From Planctomycetota bacterium (GTDB lineage Bacteria > Planctomycetota > Phycisphaerae > WQYP01 > JAJZKY01), in assembly GCA_021803885.1 (NCBI GenBank), contig JAJZKY010000251.1:1-6803 (forward strand): 6,803 nucleotides of DNA. The letters run 5' to 3'. The translations under genes and the position numbers were made by a program. Under the pieces are notes generated by a model, which was not told where the DNA came from, did not search any database, and saw only the letters and a list, made by a program, of their open reading frames with translations. Numbering within the stretch: position 1 is the first letter of the stretch; every line of letters starts with the position of its first letter. Shown piece by piece: positions 5,450 through 6,803 of this stretch.

Positions 5450-6760
5450 TCATTGAACCTCGTCAACAATCATAAATTTAATAATCGCCTCGGCGGCAAG
5501 CTGGTCGCCCACGCGGGCGCCGGCCCGCACATGGCCGGTGCGGGCTTTGACCCGGATATTTTCCGCCTCCAAGATGAGCTGGTCGCCCGGCACCACGGGG
5601 CGGCGCACCTTGACCTTATCGAGCGACATCAGCAAGGCCACCTTGCCGGTATGTTCCAGTTTATGCGAAAGCAGCAATCCGGAAAGCTGCGCCATGGCTT
5701 CGACAATCAGCACTCCGGGCATCACCGGCTGGCCGGGATAATGTCCCTGAAAGAACGGCTCGTTGACCGTGACATTTTTAATACCTACAGCCCGTCGATC
5801 TCCGTCCATTTCAATCACGCGGTCAACCAGCAGCATGGGATAGCGATGCGGCAGAATTTTGCTGATGGTTCGGATATCCATGACAACGGCGTTTTTTTTC
5901 AGCAGTTCGCTGTTGTGCTGGGAATCCAGCATGGCCCGCATCCGCCGCACCAGAGCGTGGTTGAGCGCATGGCCTGATTTGTAGGCCACAATCCTCCCGC
6001 GAATCGGGCAGCCCAGCAGATAAAGATCCCCGATCAGATCCAGCACTTTGTGCCGCACGCACTCGTCGGCAAAGCGGAAGTCGGTTCCGATCGGTCCGTT
6101 GGGGCCGACCACCACCACATCACCCGGTTTGAGATGCAGGCCCAGCCCGCGGCTGCGCAGCATCTGGGCTTCCTCTTCCAGTACAAACGTTCTGGCGGGG
6201 GCGATCTGCTCTTTGAAATCCGGACCGAGCCGGTAGGAGTAAAGTTGGCGCCCAATCACGGTTCCCGCACCGTAATCCAGATCGAAGATGATCTGAAATT
6301 CATCACCGGCAGGCGGGGTGGCGATCAGGGTGCCCGAGCCGTCGGTCACATCGAGCGGTTCGGTAATCCGCAGATAGGGGCGGTCGGCCTCCTGTTCAAC
6401 GATGCCGGCCTTTTCCAGCGCCTCAACATAGGGCAGGCACGACCCATCGACTCCGGGCAATTCTCCGCCGGAGACGCTGATCTGGATGTTATCGATGCCG
6501 AGGCCTGCAATCGCCGACATGCAATGTTCGATGGTCTCAATGGAATCCGGTCCGCTGCGCAGGGTACTGCGCCGGGCCCGCTTGGTAAGGTGTTCCACCA
6601 ACGCCGGCATACGCACGGGGCGCTGCAGATCGGTGCGGACAAAGACCACCCCATGTCCCACGGGCGCGGGAGAGAATACGGCTTGGCTTTCGCACCCCGT
6701 AAAGAGGCCGCGACCCGATACCGTCGTTTCATTCGCGATCGTTTTCTGCGGTTGATTCAA
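5450..6760 (-). CDS. lpxC/fabZ: Bifunctional LpxC deacetylase / FabZ dehydratase fusion
   Basis: A 436-residue fusion of two cytoplasmic enzymes. Residues 1 to about 285 are LpxC, the zinc UDP-3-O-acyl-GlcNAc deacetylase and committed step of lipid A synthesis: VSGRGLFTG (14-22), TIEHCMSA with Glu78 and zinc ligand His79, GGELPGVDGS (98-107), ARTFVLEEE (189-197), RHKVLDLIGDL with zinc ligands His237 and Asp241, and SGHALNH with His264 as general acid/base. Residues 294-436 are FabZ, 3-hydroxyacyl-ACP dehydratase: ILPHRYPMLLVDRV (302-315), FFQGHYPGQPVMPG with catalytic His340, and LIVEAMAQ with catalytic Glu354. All key residues of both halves are present. A short linker (LLKKNAVV) joins them; Met294 could in principle also start FabZ alone. 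The only usual start codon is TTG at 6760, since a stop lies eight codons upstream in frame and no ATG or GTG follows before the conserved core. AAGGA is about 14 bases upstream, a weak site, so coupling to the upstream gene is likely. Confidence 0.95.
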   Translation of the reverse strand: MNQPQKTIANETTVSGRGLFTGCESQAVFSPAPVGHGVVFVRTDLQRPVRMPALVEHLTKRARRSTLRSGPDSIETIEHCMSAIAGLGIDNIQISVSGGELPGVDGSCLPYVEALEKAGIVEQEADRPYLRITEPLDVTDGSGTLIATPPAGDEFQIIFDLDYGAGTVIGRQLYSYRLGPDFKEQIAPARTFVLEEEAQMLRSRGLGLHLKPGDVVVVGPNGPIGTDFRFADECVRHKVLDLIGDLYLLGCPIRGRIVAYKSGHALNHALVRRMRAMLDSQHNSELLKKNAVVMDIRTISKILPHRYPMLLVDRVIEMDGDRRAVGIKNVTVNEPFFQGHYPGQPVMPGVLIVEAMAQLSGLLLSHKLEHTGKVALLMSLDKVKVRRPVVPGDQLILEAENIRVKARTGHVRAGARVGDQLAAEAIIKFMIVDEVQ

Positions 6761-6803
6761 GCTTGGATACCCGTTCCTTAAGGTTTTTCAACTCCTGCAG
6801 ACT
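6729..6803 (-). CDS. 3' end of an upstream gene, probably lpxD
   Basis: Only the last 24 codons and a TGA stop (6731-6729) are inside the window. They read SLQELKNLKERVSKLEST and then a short polar end. Leu5, Leu8, Val12 and Leu15 are spaced 3-4-3, a short coiled coil or helix. LpxD, the acyltransferase acting after LpxC, usually ends in such a helix and often precedes lpxC-fabZ and lpxA in this type of operon, so lpxD is the best guess. The catalytic part is not visible. Its end overlaps the start of lpxC-fabZ by 32 bases. Confidence 0.6.
   Translation of the reverse strand, partial: SLQELKNLKERVSKLESTAENDRE

Noticed and set aside
5126..5977. Long plus-strand open frames across lpxA and lpxC-fabZ
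   Set aside because: They are antisense shadows; both minus-strand genes keep all catalytic motifs over these positions.

Overview
The window looks like a chromosomal segment from a Gram-negative, lipopolysaccharide-making bacterium of moderate GC content. The strongest taxonomic hint is one polypeptide carrying both LpxC and FabZ. This fusion is known in Bacteroidota and relatives and in some Planctomycetota. Together with the secreted glycoside hydrolase and the oxidoreductase directly after lpxA, it makes a planctomycete (Phycisphaerae-like) or FCB-group source plausible. That is inference only; no rRNA or other marker is present.

Layout. (1) 1-157 is a short stretch with several open frames and one strong hairpin. 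It may hold the 3' end of a neighbouring gene, but I cannot name it. (2) 158-2203, minus strand: a secreted protein with a TIM-barrel core like clan GH-D glycoside hydrolases (alpha-galactosidase-like, GH36/GH27). (3) 2207-2714 is a 508-base gap without a convincing protein gene. It holds a textbook Rho-independent terminator on the minus strand (2425-2459). Upstream of it on the same strand is a compact foldable three-helix element (2500-2583), which reads as a small structured RNA gene or, less likely, a long leader with attenuator for the hydrolase. Several inverted repeats also lie here. (4) 2715-3491, plus strand: a TatD-family metal-dependent hydrolase whose conserved metal-binding Asp is replaced by Val. 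(5) 3496-6803, minus strand: a tightly packed lipid A operon read right to left: the 3' tail of an lpxD-like gene, an lpxC-fabZ fusion, lpxA, and a Gfo/Idh/MocA-family oxidoreductase whose start overlaps the lpxA stop.

How the genes fit together. LpxA, LpxC and (probably) LpxD carry out the first three steps of lipid A synthesis. FabZ makes enoyl-ACP from the same 3-hydroxyacyl-ACP pool that LpxA and LpxD draw on, so the fusion ties competing uses of one substrate together. The oxidoreductase is in the position where some bacteria carry gnnA, which oxidises the 3-OH of UDP-GlcNAc so that an amide-linked lipid A can be made; no gnnB aminotransferase is visible here. TatD converges on this operon with only 4 bases between the two stop codons. 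The hydrolase and the putative small RNA look like separate units.

Most worth following up: the putative structured RNA at 2425-2583, the altered TatD active site, and the candidate GnnA-like role of the oxidoreductase.
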